A stretch of DNA of 64,000 nt from positions 1 through 64,000 of the forward strand of contig NZ_QPKI01000002.1 in NCBI RefSeq assembly GCF_003339685.1. The letters are read 5' to 3'. This DNA comes from Halomonas sp. DQ26W. GTDB lineage: Bacteria > Pseudomonadota > Gammaproteobacteria > Pseudomonadales > Halomonadaceae. The position numbers were made by a program, and so were the translations under genes. Below the pieces are notes generated by a model. It saw nothing but the letters and a program-made list of their open reading frames with translations, had not been told where the DNA came from and did no database searches. This document shows, in pieces, positions 43,040-53,400 of the stretch. Position 1 is the first letter of the stretch. The number at the start of each line of letters is the position of its first letter.

Positions 43040-45106
43040 TCAGCCTAACAGCGAGCGCAGTCCGGCGATGGCGTCCTTGCCCCGCGCCTGCTTCTTCTCC
43101 GGGTCTTCCCGGTCGGGCTGGCCTTCCCAGTCCAGATCCTCCGCAGGCAGCTCGTCGAGAAACCGGCTGGGGGCACAGTCCATCAACTCGCCGAAGGCCT
43201 TGCGCTGGCGGGCCAGGGTCAGGGTCAGGGTGCGCCGCGCCCGGGTGATACCCACATAGGCCAGGCGGCGCTCCTCCTCCACGGTACCCGCCTCGATGGC
43301 ATTACGGTGGGGCAGCAGCTCCTCCTCGAGCCCCATCAGGTAGACGTGAGGAAACTCCAGCCCCTTGGAGGCGTGCATGGTCAGCAGCTGGACCCGGTCG
43401 GTGTCATCCTCCTCGGCTTGCTGCTCGAGGATATCGCGCAGTACCAGCCGGGAGATGGCGGCTTCCACCGTGTCTGTCTCGGTTTCCTCGCTGGCGGTGC
43501 TCTCTTCCGGGGTGATGTCTTCAGGGTCCGTTCGCATCGACTTCTCCAGTTGGTCGATGAGGATCCAGACATTGCCCATGCGCTTCTCGGCGATGGTCGG
43601 GGCGCTGGCGTTCTGGTAGAGCCACGCCTCGTAGTCCATCTCGTGCAGCATGCCGCGGATGGCGGGAATCGCATCCCCGCCATCCATTCGGCGGCGCACC
43701 CCATCGATGAAGTGGGTGAAGCGCCCCAATCGCTCCACCGCACGGGCCGGTAGCTGCTGCTCCAGGCCCAGCTCGTGGCAGGCAGCGAACAGCGAGGCAC
43801 CGCGCTGGGTGGCATAGTTGGCCAGCTTCTCCAGGGTGCCGGGGCCGATCTCCCGGCGCGGCACGTTGACGATACGCAGGAAAGCGTTGTCGTCGGCCGG
43901 ATTGATCAGCAGGCGCAAATAAGCCATGGCGTCCTTGATCTCGTTGCGCGAGAAGAAGGAGGTGCCGCCGGAGAGCTTGTAGGGAATCTGGTAGTGCTGC
44001 AGCTTGAGCTCGAGCAGCCGCGCCTGGAAGTTGCCCCGATAGAGCACCGCGAAGTCGCGCCACTCCGCCCGCTCCTTGATACGCCGGGTGAGTATCTCGC
44101 TGGCCACCCGCTCGGACTCGGCTTCCTCGTGGCGATTGACCACCACGCGAATCGCCGCCCCGTCGCCCATCTCCGACCACAGGGTCTTCTCGTAGACGTG
44201 GGGATTGTTGGCGATCAAGGTGTTGGCGGCCCGCAGGATGGTACCGGTGGAGCGGTAGTTCTGCTCCAGCTTGATGACGTTGAGGCGCGGAAAGTCCTCG
44301 CCCAGGGTCACCAGGTTCTCCGGTCGGGCGCCGCGCCAGGCGTAGATCGACTGGTCGTCGTCACCCACCACGGTAAAGGTCTTGCGCTCCTCCATCAGCA
44401 GCTTGACCAGCAGGTACTGCGAGACATTGGTGTCCTGATACTCGTCCACCAACATGTAGTGGATCTTGCGCCGCCAGCGAGCAAGCACCTCGGGATTATC
44501 GCGCAGCAATACCACCGGCAGCAGGATCAGGTCGTCGAAGTCCACCGCGTTATACGCCTTGAGGTGACGCACGTAGGCTTCGTAGACCCTGGCGGCATAC
44601 TGCTCGTTCTCGTCGGCGGCATGGGAAAGCGCTTGGCCGGGCAGGATCAGGTCGTTCTTCCACGCGGAAATCTGATGCTGGACCTGGTTGATCTGATCGG
44701 CGTCGACCTGGGCGTCCTTGTTCATCAGGTCGCGCAGCAGCGCCTTGGCGTCCTCGGGGTCGAACAGCGAGAAGCCCGGCTTGTAGCCCAGCGCCTTGAG
44801 TTCACCGCGGATGATGTTTAGCCCCAGGGTGTGGAAGGTCGAGACCGTCAGGCCGTGGCCCTCCTTGCCCTTGAGCATCTGTCCCACGCGCTCCTTCATC
44901 TCTCGGGCGGCCTTGTTGGTGAAGGTCACCGCGGCGATGCGCCGCGCGCTCATGCCGCACTCCTGGACCAGGTAGGCAATCTTGGTGGTGATCACGCTGG
45001 TCTTGCCGGAACCGGCGCCGGCCAGCACCAGGCATGGGCCGTCGATATAGCGCACCGCTTCCTGCTGGCGGGGGTTGAGCTTGGCCAGGCGCTGCTTGAT
45101 CGACAT
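43040..45106 (-). CDS. rep: ATP-dependent DNA helicase Rep
   Basis: 688 residues. Superfamily 1A 3'-5' helicase of the UvrD/Rep/PcrA group: Walker A AGAGSGKTSVI (about 30-40), motif Ia TFTNKAAREMKERV, motif II VDEYQDTN, motif III GDDDQSIYAWRGA, motif IV LEQNYRST, motif V LTMHASKGLEF and motif VI YVGITRARR. Length and the start MSIKQRLAKLNPRQQEAVRY fit Rep rather than UvrD (about 720). It assists replication restart through roadblocks. Confidence 0.93.
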   Translation of the reverse strand: MSIKQRLAKLNPRQQEAVRYIDGPCLVLAGAGSGKTSVITTKIAYLVQECGMSARRIAAVTFTNKAAREMKERVGQMLKGKEGHGLTVSTFHTLGLNIIRGELKALGYKPGFSLFDPEDAKALLRDLMNKDAQVDADQINQVQHQISAWKNDLILPGQALSHAADENEQYAARVYEAYVRHLKAYNAVDFDDLILLPVVLLRDNPEVLARWRRKIHYMLVDEYQDTNVSQYLLVKLLMEERKTFTVVGDDDQSIYAWRGARPENLVTLGEDFPRLNVIKLEQNYRSTGTILRAANTLIANNPHVYEKTLWSEMGDGAAIRVVVNRHEEAESERVASEILTRRIKERAEWRDFAVLYRGNFQARLLELKLQHYQIPYKLSGGTSFFSRNEIKDAMAYLRLLINPADDNAFLRIVNVPRREIGPGTLEKLANYATQRGASLFAACHELGLEQQLPARAVERLGRFTHFIDGVRRRMDGGDAIPAIRGMLHEMDYEAWLYQNASAPTIAEKRMGNVWILIDQLEKSMRTDPEDITPEESTASEETETDTVEAAISRLVLRDILEQQAEEDDTDRVQLLTMHASKGLEFPHVYLMGLEEELLPHRNAIEAGTVEEERRLAYVGITRARRTLTLTLARQRKAFGELMDCAPSRFLDELPAEDLDWEGQPDREDPEKKQARGKDAIAGLRSLLG

Positions 45107-45109
45107 GAT

Positions 45110-45592
45110 TCACTCCTTGCCGGTGATATCAAGCGCCCCCCGATAGCCCAGCTGACGCCAGGCCTCGAAGACGATCACCGCACAGGCGTTGGAAAGATTG
45201 AGGCTGCGGCTGTCGGGCAGCATGGGGATACGCAGGCGCTGGGCCTCGGGCAGAGCATCGAGCATTGCCTGTGGCAGGCCGCGGGTCTCGGGACCGAATA
45301 GCAGTGCATCGCCCTCACGGTAGACCGGCTGATGGTAGCCAGTGCGGCCCCGGGTCGAAACGGCGAACACCCGCTTGGGTGCCACCGTGTCGAGGAAGGC
45401 CGACCAGTCGCGGTGAACCTTGACCGCGGCCCACTCATGGTAGTCGAGTCCGGCGCGCCGCAGGCGCTTGTTGTCAAGCACGAAGCCCAGCGGCTCGATG
45501 AGATGCAAGCGAAAGCCGGTATTGGCACACAGACGAATCAGGTTGCCGGTATTGGGCGGTATTTCAGGTTCATATAGCACGACATCGAGCAT
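45110..45592 (-). CDS. trmL: tRNA (cytidine/uridine-2'-O-)-methyltransferase TrmL
   Basis: 160 residues from ATG 45592, aligned with the E. coli TrmL start ([20 protein letters not shown]). A SPOUT-fold enzyme that 2'-O-methylates the wobble base (position 34) of two tRNA-Leu species. The knotted SAM-binding C-terminus shows [14 protein letters not shown] and [19 protein letters not shown]. It sits three bases after rep's start region on the same strand, so it and rep may share a transcript. Confidence 0.94.
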   Translation of the reverse strand: MLDVVLYEPEIPPNTGNLIRLCANTGFRLHLIEPLGFVLDNKRLRRAGLDYHEWAAVKVHRDWSAFLDTVAPKRVFAVSTRGRTGYHQPVYREGDALLFGPETRGLPQAMLDALPEAQRLRIPMLPDSRSLNLSNACAVIVFEAWRQLGYRGALDITGKE

Positions 45593-45661
45593 GACAGCCT
45601 GCCAGGTGAAACGCATGCGGGCCCCCGCAGGGGCCCGCCGATACAAGGAAAGTTGCCGGGG

Positions 45662-46231
45662 TCAGAAGATCAGGCGCACACCCACCTGTGCTCCCCGGTC
45701 CAGGGTGCGGGAGCCGCGGCCATTGTCGAAGTCGGCTGCCGCCTGACGCAGGCCCACGTAGCCATCCACACTGGGAGAGAAGGCGTAACGGGCACGAACA
45801 CCCACCTCGTAACCGTCGTCCAGGTCACTGCTGGTCACCACACTGGGCGTGTAGAAGCCGTAGCCCCCCACCGAAATATCGGGCATCTGCGGCAGGAAGA
45901 CATAGCCGTAACCACCCAGGCCCAAACCGCCGCCCTTGCCATGATCGGTATCGTATTGGGTCCAGCGAGCCCCGATGCCGATATCCCGGTCGCGATTGCG
46001 CTGTACGCCCAGCAGTTGGACATGATAGATCGTCGCATCGTCACGATAGTCGCTGTGAAGCACGCCACCCCCCAGAGCGACACCCTGTGTCAGCTCGCCG
46101 TTGGCCTCGAACTGCACCGCATCCGGGCTCAGGTTCAAGTCCAGGCTGCCGGAAGCGGCGTGTGCCCCGGTGGTTGCCAGTAGGAAACCAGCAAAGGTGG
46201 CAAGGGCAAACTGTCTAGTGAGGGTCTTCAT
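45662..46231 (-). CDS. YfaZ family outer membrane protein
   Basis: 189 residues from ATG 46231, with a signal peptide (MKTLTRQFALATFAGFLLAT, cleavage near GAHA). The rest is rich in beta-strand patterns (SLDLNLSPDAVQFEANGELT, GLGGYGYVFLPQMPDISVGG) and ends in VGVRLIF, a terminal Phe consistent with a small outer-membrane barrel. YfaZ proteins have no settled function. It is separated from trmL by a GC-rich hairpin (45619-45637). Confidence 0.8.
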   Translation of the reverse strand: MKTLTRQFALATFAGFLLATTGAHAASGSLDLNLSPDAVQFEANGELTQGVALGGGVLHSDYRDDATIYHVQLLGVQRNRDRDIGIGARWTQYDTDHGKGGGLGLGGYGYVFLPQMPDISVGGYGFYTPSVVTSSDLDDGYEVGVRARYAFSPSVDGYVGLRQAAADFDNGRGSRTLDRGAQVGVRLIF

Positions 46232-46287
46232 CGAAGGCTCCTTAATGATCAACGCAAATACGCGTCCCTATATCTCATCGACAACGA

Positions 46288-46959
46288 CTAATCGACGGCG
46301 ACACCATAGCGGGCACGGTAGCCGCGGATAGCCTTGGCGTGACGCCTGAATGCCTCGCCGCCCTGCTCTTCCAGATAGGCGAGTACCATGTCCAGCGTCA
46401 CGATGCTGATGACCGGCATGCTGTAACGTGCCTCGACTTCCTGGATGGCGCTTCGACTCTTTCCTTCAGTTTCGTCGCCACCGCGCTCTTGGCGATCCAG
46501 TGCGATCACCACCCCAACCGCCTCAGCGCCAGCGGCATCGATCAGGGTCATGACTTCACGAATGGCGGTGCCTGCGGTGATAACATCATCGATGATCAGG
46601 ATACGCCCCGTCAGCTCAGCACCGACGATATTACCACCTTCGCCGTGATCCTTGGCCTCCTTACGATTGAAGGCGAATGGCAGGTCACGGTCATGATGAT
46701 CGGCCAGAGCCACCGCGGTCGTGGCGGCGAGGGGAATGCCCTTGTATGCGGGACCGAAAAGCACGTCCACCGGCAACTTGCTGGCCGCGATGGCACTGGC
46801 ATAGAAACGACCCAGGCGGGCGAGGGCGCGGCCGCTGCGAAACAGGCCGGCATTGAAAAAATAGGGGCTGACACGGCCCGACTTGAGCGTGAATTCACCG
46901 AACTTCAGAACGCCCTGTTCAATGGCAAATTCGATAAAATGTCGCTGGTAGGCTTGCAT
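46288..46959 (-). CDS. pyrE: Orotate phosphoribosyltransferase
   Basis: 223 residues from ATG 46959 ([20 protein letters not shown]), the usual start; further codons upstream are not conserved. It converts orotate plus PRPP to orotidine 5'-phosphate in pyrimidine synthesis. The PRPP-binding motif [17 protein letters not shown] (about 120-136), the flexible loop with [11 protein letters not shown] and the N-terminal [16 protein letters not shown] are all present. It is divergent from the crc-like gene, an arrangement also seen in Pseudomonas. Confidence 0.96.
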   Translation of the reverse strand: MQAYQRHFIEFAIEQGVLKFGEFTLKSGRVSPYFFNAGLFRSGRALARLGRFYASAIAASKLPVDVLFGPAYKGIPLAATTAVALADHHDRDLPFAFNRKEAKDHGEGGNIVGAELTGRILIIDDVITAGTAIREVMTLIDAAGAEAVGVVIALDRQERGGDETEGKSRSAIQEVEARYSMPVISIVTLDMVLAYLEEQGGEAFRRHAKAIRGYRARYGVAVD

Positions 46960-47103
46960 GCTGGCCGACACGGCGCTTCCCTCACTCTCTACAGGCCCGA
47001 AATCCATGGAAATCTGCGCCCTATCACGATTATCACTGCGGGCCATTTACCCAAACGTCGAAACGTCGGGTATCATACACGCGCGACGTCAAAGGGACCA
47101 TGT

Positions 47104-47871
47104 ATGAAAATTGCCACCATCAATGTCAATGGTATCCGAGAAGCCGTCGGACGAGGTTTCCTCGACTGGCTGGCCGAACAGGATGCCGATGTCATCTGTG
47201 TCCAGAACCTCAAGGCCAAGAGCTTCGAGCTGGACGACAGTATTCTCTACCCGGAAGGCTATGAAGGCTACTTCCTGGATGCCGAACAGGACGGCTTCTC
47301 CGGCGTGGGTATCTACTGCCGCAAGATCCCCAAGGCGATCATGTATGGGCTGGGCTTTCCCCAGTGCGATCATGAAGCCCGCTTCCTGCAAGCCGACTAC
47401 GACCGCTTCAGCATCGTCAGCTTCCTGATGCCCGACGGCAGCGACTATGCCGCCAAGCAGGCCTTCATGGCTCAGTATCAGGAATACCTGTCGAAGATGG
47501 CTCGCAAGCGCCGCGAGTACATCATCTGCGGCACCTGGCATATCGCCCACAAGACCATCGACCTGGAAAACTGGGCGGATAACCAGACCACGCCAGGCTT
47601 CAAGCCCGAGGAGCGCGCCTGGATGGATCAGGTGTTCGGCCCCACTGGTTTCATCGATACCTTCCGCGAGATCAACCGCGACGCCGGCGAATACACCTGG
47701 TGGCCCAAGCTCGACCAGGACGAGCCGCGCTCGCGCCAGGAAGGCTGGCGTATCGACTACCAGATCGTCGGCCCCAACCTGCGCCGCCACGTAACCGACG
47801 CCTGGGTCGACTACGATGCCACCTTCAGCGAGTTCGCCCCGTTGTTTGTCGAGTACGACCTGGCGCTCTGA
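47104..47871 (+). CDS. crc: Crc-type catabolite repression control protein (nuclease-fold, catalytic residues lost)
   Basis: 255 residues. The fold is that of exonuclease III/AP endonucleases (INVNGI, RREYIICG, WRIDYQI), but the active site is gone: the catalytic Glu is N35 in CVQNLK, the G-D-x-N motif is G-T-W-H (143-146), and the S-D-H motif near the end is S-E-F (232-234). Crc of Pseudomonas is likewise inactive and works with Hfq to block translation of catabolic mRNAs. Divergence from pyrE matches the Pseudomonas crc-pyrE locus. Catabolic genes such as the sarcosine and creatine loci are plausible targets. A strong terminator follows. Confidence 0.9.
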   Translation: MKIATINVNGIREAVGRGFLDWLAEQDADVICVQNLKAKSFELDDSILYPEGYEGYFLDAEQDGFSGVGIYCRKIPKAIMYGLGFPQCDHEARFLQADYDRFSIVSFLMPDGSDYAAKQAFMAQYQEYLSKMARKRREYIICGTWHIAHKTIDLENWADNQTTPGFKPEERAWMDQVFGPTGFIDTFREINRDAGEYTWWPKLDQDEPRSRQEGWRIDYQIVGPNLRRHVTDAWVDYDATFSEFAPLFVEYDLAL

Positions 47872-47907
47872 CGCTTCCCTTACGTCGCGGCCGGGCCTGC
47901 CCGGAAC

Positions 47908-47940
47908 GCATTGCGCCGGCCTATGTGGCCGGCGCAATGC
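47908..47940 (+). terminator. Terminator of crc
   Basis: Perfect 14-bp stem GCATTGCGCCGGCC / GGCCGGCGCAATGC with a 5-base loop, then TTT. It lies 37 bp past the stop codon. Confidence 0.8.
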
Positions 47941-47953
47941 TTTGGGGAAACTT

Positions 47954-48127
47954 TGATTTATTGCTGCGCTCGACGACCCACATGGATGTGGGAAGTGCGT
48001 TGGTTCGTCGGGAACGAACCTAGCCATCCTGGCCGCCGGCGGTGCTCGCTCTCCTCATGTAGCAGGCTACATTCCGGGAGCTGCGCTCCGGCGGCGACCA
48101 GCCTCTCATCGCTCGCTACATAAATCA
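47954..48127 (-). repeat. MITE-like structured repeat, copy B
   Basis: A 174-bp element between crc and rph, the inverted and longer version of copy A (14275-14399). Its ends TGATTTAT-TGCTGCGCTCG and, on the other strand, TGATTTAT-GTAGCGAGCG are inverted repeats. Its interior contains several more hairpins: CCCACAT/ATGTGGG near 47980, GGTTCGT/ACGAACC near 48003-48020, ATGTAGC/GCTACAT near 48058-48073, and CCGGGAG..CTCCGG near 48074. It has no open frame of note. Confidence 0.8.
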
Positions 48128-48153
48128 GAGTCCCCCCTCACCTAGGGTTTACC

Positions 48154-48891
48154 TCAGCGTCGAATGCCCAGCGCTTCCTGCTGGTGGGCGAAGAGATCGG
48201 CACCGGCCTGCTCGGCCAGGTCGAGCATGGCGTCGAGCTCGGCGCGGGAGAAGGTGCCCGCCTCGGCGGTGCCCTGCACTTCGATCAACCCGCCTTTCTG
48301 GGCCATTACCACGTTCATGTCGGTATCGGCGCCACTATCTTCGGGGTAGTCCAGATCGACCACCGGCACGCCCTTGACGATACCCACCGACACCGAGCTG
48401 ACCAGCTGCTCGAAGGGGTCGCCCTTGATCTTCTTCTCGCGCTGCAGGAAACGGATCGCATCGATCAGCGCCACACAGCCACCGGTGATCGAGGCGGTGC
48501 GGGTACCGCCGTCGGCCTGAATGACATCGCAGTCCACGGTGATGGTGAATTCGCCCAGCTTCTTGAGGTTCACCGAGGCGCGCAGCGAGCGTCCGATCAG
48601 GCGCTGGATCTCCAGCGTCCGCCCCCCCTGCTTGCCCCGCGCCGCCTCACGCCCGCTGCGGGTATGGGTGGCACGCGGCAGCATGCCGTATTCCGCGGTC
48701 ACCCAACCCTGGCTCTTGCCGCGCAGCCAGCGCGGTACGCCGGCCTCCACGCTGGCGTTGCACAGCACCTTGGTGTCGCCGAACTCCACCAGCACGGAAC
48801 CCTCGGCATGGCGCGTGTAGTCACGGGTGAGCCGGATCTCGCGAGGCTGGTCGGGCCGTCGTCCACTGGAGCGCTTGGGGTCAGAAGCCAT
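48154..48891 (-). CDS. rph: Ribonuclease PH
   Basis: 245 residues from ATG 48891, close to the 238 of E. coli. Phosphorolytic 3'-5' exoribonuclease that trims tRNA precursors. Visible landmarks are [20 protein letters not shown] near the start, [54 protein letters not shown] and the phosphate-binding stretch with [14 protein letters not shown]. It is divergent from yicC, a common pairing. Confidence 0.96.
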   Translation of the reverse strand: MASDPKRSSGRRPDQPREIRLTRDYTRHAEGSVLVEFGDTKVLCNASVEAGVPRWLRGKSQGWVTAEYGMLPRATHTRSGREAARGKQGGRTLEIQRLIGRSLRASVNLKKLGEFTITVDCDVIQADGGTRTASITGGCVALIDAIRFLQREKKIKGDPFEQLVSSVSVGIVKGVPVVDLDYPEDSGADTDMNVVMAQKGGLIEVQGTAEAGTFSRAELDAMLDLAEQAGADLFAHQQEALGIRR

Positions 48892-49035
48892 GTTACCTCT
48901 CAATATTTGGGTTGATAGTGACATCGGAAAAGCGGCCATTCTACACGGTCAGCGCGCCGAATCGGGTACACTCCTTGCCAGACATTTCACCCGCTGTGGC
49001 CGAAAGGCCGCAGCTCGCTGTATCGGGGAGTCGCT

Positions 49036-49917
49036 ATGGCTGACAGCAGCAACAGAGTTCACAGCATGACCGCTTTTGCCCGTCAGAGCCGAGAAGACGA
49101 GTGGGGCAGCCTGCAGCTGGAGCTGCGCTCGGTGAATCAGCGTTACCTGGAGCCCCATTTCCGGCTGCCCGAGGCGCTGCGCGATCTGGAGCCCGCCTTC
49201 CGCGAAATGCTGCGCACCCGGCTGGCCCGCGGCAAGGTTGAGTGCAACCTGCGCTTCGATCCAACCAGCGTGAGTGAAGCCCTGGCGGTCAATCGCTCAC
49301 GCCTCAGCGCCCTTGCCGACGCCCTCGGCGAAGTGCGTGAAGCCCTGCCCCAGGCGCCGATGCCGGATGCCCTGGCGCTGCTCGACCACCCCGGCGTGCT
49401 CGAATCCCAGGGCATGGACCTGGACGCGATAAAGGCCGAGGCGAGCGCGCTATTTCAGGCGGCTCTCGACGAACTGATCGAGTCACGAGCCCGGGAGGGC
49501 GAGAAACTCGCCGCCCTGATCCGCGAGCGACTGGTCGGCGTGGGCGAGCAGGTAGCCGAGGTGCGCCGGCTGATGCCGACGATACTGGAGCGCCAGCGTA
49601 CCCAGCTGCTGGAGCGCCTCGATTCGGTCAAGGCGGAACTCGACCCCCAGCGCCTCGAGGCCGAGCTGGTCCTGCTGGCCCAGAAGGCCGACGTCGATGA
49701 GGAACTCGACCGCCTGGCGACACACGTCAGCGAAGTGGAGCGCCAACTGGGGCAGAAGGGCCCCATGGGGCGCCGACTGGACTTCCTGATGCAGGAGCTC
49801 AACCGCGAAGCCAACACCCTGTCGTCGAAGTCCGTGGTCGCCAACACCACCCGCTGCGCGGTGGAGTTGAAAGTGCTGATCGAACAGATGCGCGAACAGA
49901 TCCAGAATATCGAGTAA
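49036..49917 (+). CDS. yicC: YicC family endoribonuclease
   Basis: 293 residues. The N-terminal YicC-like domain shows SMTAFARQSREDEWGSLQLE and the ELRSVNQRYLEPHFRLPE motif; the C-terminal DUF1732 shows GRRLDFLMQELNREANTLSS and KVLIEQMREQIQNIE at the end. Recent work describes it as an endoribonuclease that cleaves particular small RNAs. It is divergent from rph, the classical neighbour. Confidence 0.94.
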   Translation: MADSSNRVHSMTAFARQSREDEWGSLQLELRSVNQRYLEPHFRLPEALRDLEPAFREMLRTRLARGKVECNLRFDPTSVSEALAVNRSRLSALADALGEVREALPQAPMPDALALLDHPGVLESQGMDLDAIKAEASALFQAALDELIESRAREGEKLAALIRERLVGVGEQVAEVRRLMPTILERQRTQLLERLDSVKAELDPQRLEAELVLLAQKADVDEELDRLATHVSEVERQLGQKGPMGRRLDFLMQELNREANTLSSKSVVANTTRCAVELKVLIEQMREQIQNIE

Positions 49918-50049
49918 AGCTCACATCCGCCCATGAAAGTCTATAAGCCACTGAGTTCAATGCTCGAGGCCATGCACCACAGGGACGCAGCCTCGTATCA
50001 GAGTCACCCGACCCGCCTCCCTCAATAGTGGCTCTGTGTTAGGTGACCG

Positions 50050-50089
50050 TGCCCCTCCTCAACGTAACCCACGACGTTGAGGAGGGGCA
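50050..50089. terminator. Long perfect hairpin, likely bidirectional terminator
   Basis: Perfect 16-bp arms TGCCCCTCCTCAACGT / ACGTTGAGGAGGGGCA around an 8-base loop, in the gap between the convergent yicC and cus operon. The T-run is weak in both directions. Confidence 0.65.
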
Positions 50090-50092
50090 GGT

Positions 50093-50458
50093 TTAGGGGG
50101 TATTTGCCGGCGCGATGGCGCTGATCTCATAGTCGGTGGCACCGATCTGGCGAAGTACAAAGCTCACTTCACTGTCCACCTCAAGCCCGTCGGCAAGCAC
50201 CGGATCGGCCAGGGCTATTTGCATGGTCATCGCCGGCCAACGCAATTCAGCAATTGGCTCGTGTGCCAACACCACACTGCTGCCATCCTCTGCTATCGAC
50301 TGCACGGTACCGACGCCTTCCGCTGTGCGCATCTCTTGATGCGTGTCCGTGGCACCATGGTTCGCATGCTTACCATGTCCATGATCGCTATTCGCCAGGG
50401 CCGGCCCGGTGATGAGGAAGCTCGCCACTACGGCCATCTGAAGTACGATATGTTTCAT
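50093..50458 (-). CDS. cusF: Periplasmic copper-binding protein, CusF-like
   Basis: 121 residues with a signal peptide (MKHIVLQMAVVASFLITGPA, cleavage near ALA). The N-terminal segment is His-rich (HGHGKHANHGATDTH). The CusF fold (about 50-121) keeps the Cu(I)/Ag(I) ligand set: His in VLAHEPIAEL, Trp in LRWPAM, and the two Met of WPAMTM. It is the last gene of cusCBA-cusF, one base after cusA, and would hand periplasmic copper to the pump. Confidence 0.93.
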   Translation of the reverse strand: MKHIVLQMAVVASFLITGPALANSDHGHGKHANHGATDTHQEMRTAEGVGTVQSIAEDGSSVVLAHEPIAELRWPAMTMQIALADPVLADGLEVDSEVSFVLRQIGATDYEISAIAPANTP

Positions 50459-50459
50459 T

Positions 50460-53400
50460 TTACTGGTTTCCTTCGAGGTTGGTGTTACTCAGTACAGCCT
50501 CCGACGAGACTGTCGCGGGAAGTTGCCGACGCTGCCAGAGCCAGTACAGAACCGGAATGAGCAGTAACGAGACCAGCGGGGCAGTGATCATGCCACCGAC
50601 CATTGGGGTGGCGATGCGCTGCATCGCTTCCGATCCTGGACCTGAATCCATCAGCAGCGGGCTCAGCCCCAGCACCACCGTGAGTGAGGTCATGGCCTTG
50701 GGCCTTACGCGCATTACGGCGCCTTCGATGATTGCCTCACGCAGCTCGCCCTGGGTGCGGGGCTGACGCTGCTCCACCGCGCTTTTGACATACATCAGCA
50801 TGACCACGGCAAACTCAGCCGCCAGGCCAATCAGCAGGATGAAGCCTGCCGCCACTGCCACCGAAACGTCATAGGCCAGCCAGTGAAGCAGCCAGACGCC
50901 ACCGACCGCGGCGAACGGCAGTGAGCCCATCAACATCAGCGTCTCCGGGCCGTTGCGGAAGCACAGGTAGAGCAGCAGGAAGATAAGCACGATAGTCACC
51001 GGCACGACCCACTGCAGCCGCTCCTTGGCCCGCTCCATGTATTCGTACTGACCCGACCAGGTGACGGAATAGCCGGCGGGCAATGCAACCTCCTCCATGA
51101 CTCGCTCACGCGCTTCGGCCACGTAAGAACCGATATCCCTCCCGCGAATATCGACCACCACCCAGCCGTTGAGGCGCGCATTCTCCGTACGGATCATTGC
51201 TGGGCCATCGGTGATATTCACCTGCGCCAGTGCCTGCAAGGGGAGGTAGGCGCCGGCGGCAGTGATCACCGGCAGATCCCGCAGCCGCTCGAGAGAGTCG
51301 CGCCAGTCCTGGGGGTAACGCAGGTTGATCGGGTAGCGCTCGAGGCCTTCTACCGTTTCACTGACATTCATTCCCCCCACAGCCGTCTGGATCACGGCCT
51401 GCAAATCGCTGACGTTGACGCCATGCCGTGCCGCGGCACGCCGGTCGATATCCACTTCAATATAGCGACCGGCAGCGGTACGGTCGGCATAGGCTGACGC
51501 CGTGCCCGGCACATCCTGCAGGACTCGCTCGATCTCGCGCCCGATGCGCTCGATTTCCCCCAGGTCGGAGCCAGCCACCTTGATGCCAACGGGCGAACGG
51601 ATACCCGTCGACAGCATGTCGATACGTGTCTTGATCGGCGGCACCCAGACGTTGGCCACACCAGGAAAGCTGACCGCCTCATCGAGCTCGCGGATGATAT
51701 CGGTCTTGGTCATGCCTTCACGCCACTGATCACGGGGCTTGAAGCGAATGACGGTCTCCAGCATGCCGATGGGCGCCGGGTCGGTGGCAGTATCGGCGCG
51801 TCCTGCCTTGCCAAAGACACGTTCCACTTCCGGCACGGACATGATCAGGCGATTGGTCTGCTGCATGAATTCACGCACCTTGCCGATGGAGACCCCCGGC
51901 TCCAGCGACGGCATGTACATGAGATCGCCTTCGTCCAGTTGGGGCATGAATTCGCTGCCAAGCTTGCTCGCCGGATAGGCCACGCTGGCAGCGAGCAGCA
52001 CGGCAGCTGCAATGGTGATCCAGGGATAGCGCAGCAAGGCGCTCAGTCCCGGCCGATAGATGGCAATCAGCATGCGGCTGAGCGGGTGAGCCGACTCGGG
52101 TCGTATGCGTCCACGCACCAGGTAGCCCATCAGCACAGGTACCAGGGTGATGCCCAGACCTGCCGCCGCCGCCATGGCGTAGGTGCCGGTAAAGGCGAGC
52201 GGTGAAAACATGCGCCCTTCCTGGCCCTGCAGGGTAAACAGGGGCAGGAAGCTGACCACGATGATCATCAGCGCAAAGAAGATCGGCCGTCCGGTTTCCT
52301 TGGCCGCCTCGGCCACGGTATGCCAGCGATCTTCTCCCGGCGGTGCTTTCTCCAGCCGCTTGTGCAGGTTCTCCACCATGACGATGGCAGCATCCACCAT
52401 GGCACCGATCGTCACGGCGATGCCGCCGAGCGACATGATATTGGCGTTGATGCCCTTGGCCTGCATGATCATCAGCGCCGCCAGGATCCCAATGGGCAAG
52501 GCGATTATGGCGACCAGCGCCGAGCGCAGGTGGAGCAGGAACACCACGCAAACCAGCGCGATGATCAAGAATTCCTGCAACAACTTGATCGTTAGGTTGT
52601 CGACAGACTCCTGGATCAGCACCGAGCGATCATAGGTTTCCACGATCTCCACCCCTTCGGGCAGGCTCGGGCGCAACTCGTCGAGGCGCGCCTTGACGCG
52701 ATCAATGGTGGCAAGGGCATTCTCGCCATGACGCATGACCACCAGGGCACCCACCACCTCGCCCTCTCCATCCAGCTCCGCGATGCCGCGGCGGGCAGCG
52801 GGTCCGATGCGAATCTCGGCGACATCCTCTAGCAACACTGGGGTGCCATCGTCACCCAGGCCAACGGGCACCAGTCGCAGGTCTTCAATGCCGGTGAGAT
52901 AACCTCGCGAGCGAACCATGTATTCCGCTTCGCCCATCTCGATCACGGAACCACCTGCCTCACGGTTTGCATCGGAAATGGCCATGCGAATGCCCGACAG
53001 GGTCAGGCCATAGGCACGCGCACGGTTCGGGTCCAGCACCACCTGGTACTGCTTGACCATGCCGCCCACGGTTGCGACCTCGGAAACCCCTGTCACCGAC
53101 TGCAGCTCATACTTGAGGAACCAATCCTGCAGCGAGCGCAGGTCCGCCAGGTCGAGCTCCCCGCTGCGGTCTACCAGCGCATATTGGTAGACCCAGCCCA
53201 CCCCCGTGGCATCGGGCCCCAGCGCAGGTTGGGCGCCTTCCGGCATGCGCGGCGCCACCTGGCTCAAATATTCCAATACCCGGGAGCGGGCCCAGTAGGG
53301 GTCGGTGCCGTCCTCGAACAGCACGTAGACGTAGGAATCCCCGAACATGGAGAAACCCCGCACGTCCCTCGCCTTGGGCACCGCCAGCATGGCCGTCGAC

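Noticed and set aside
46339-47103. Upstream extension of the crc frame to 46339
   Set aside because: The extension overlaps pyrE on the other strand and is not like the exonuclease III/Crc N-terminus; ATG 47104 begins the conserved first strand.
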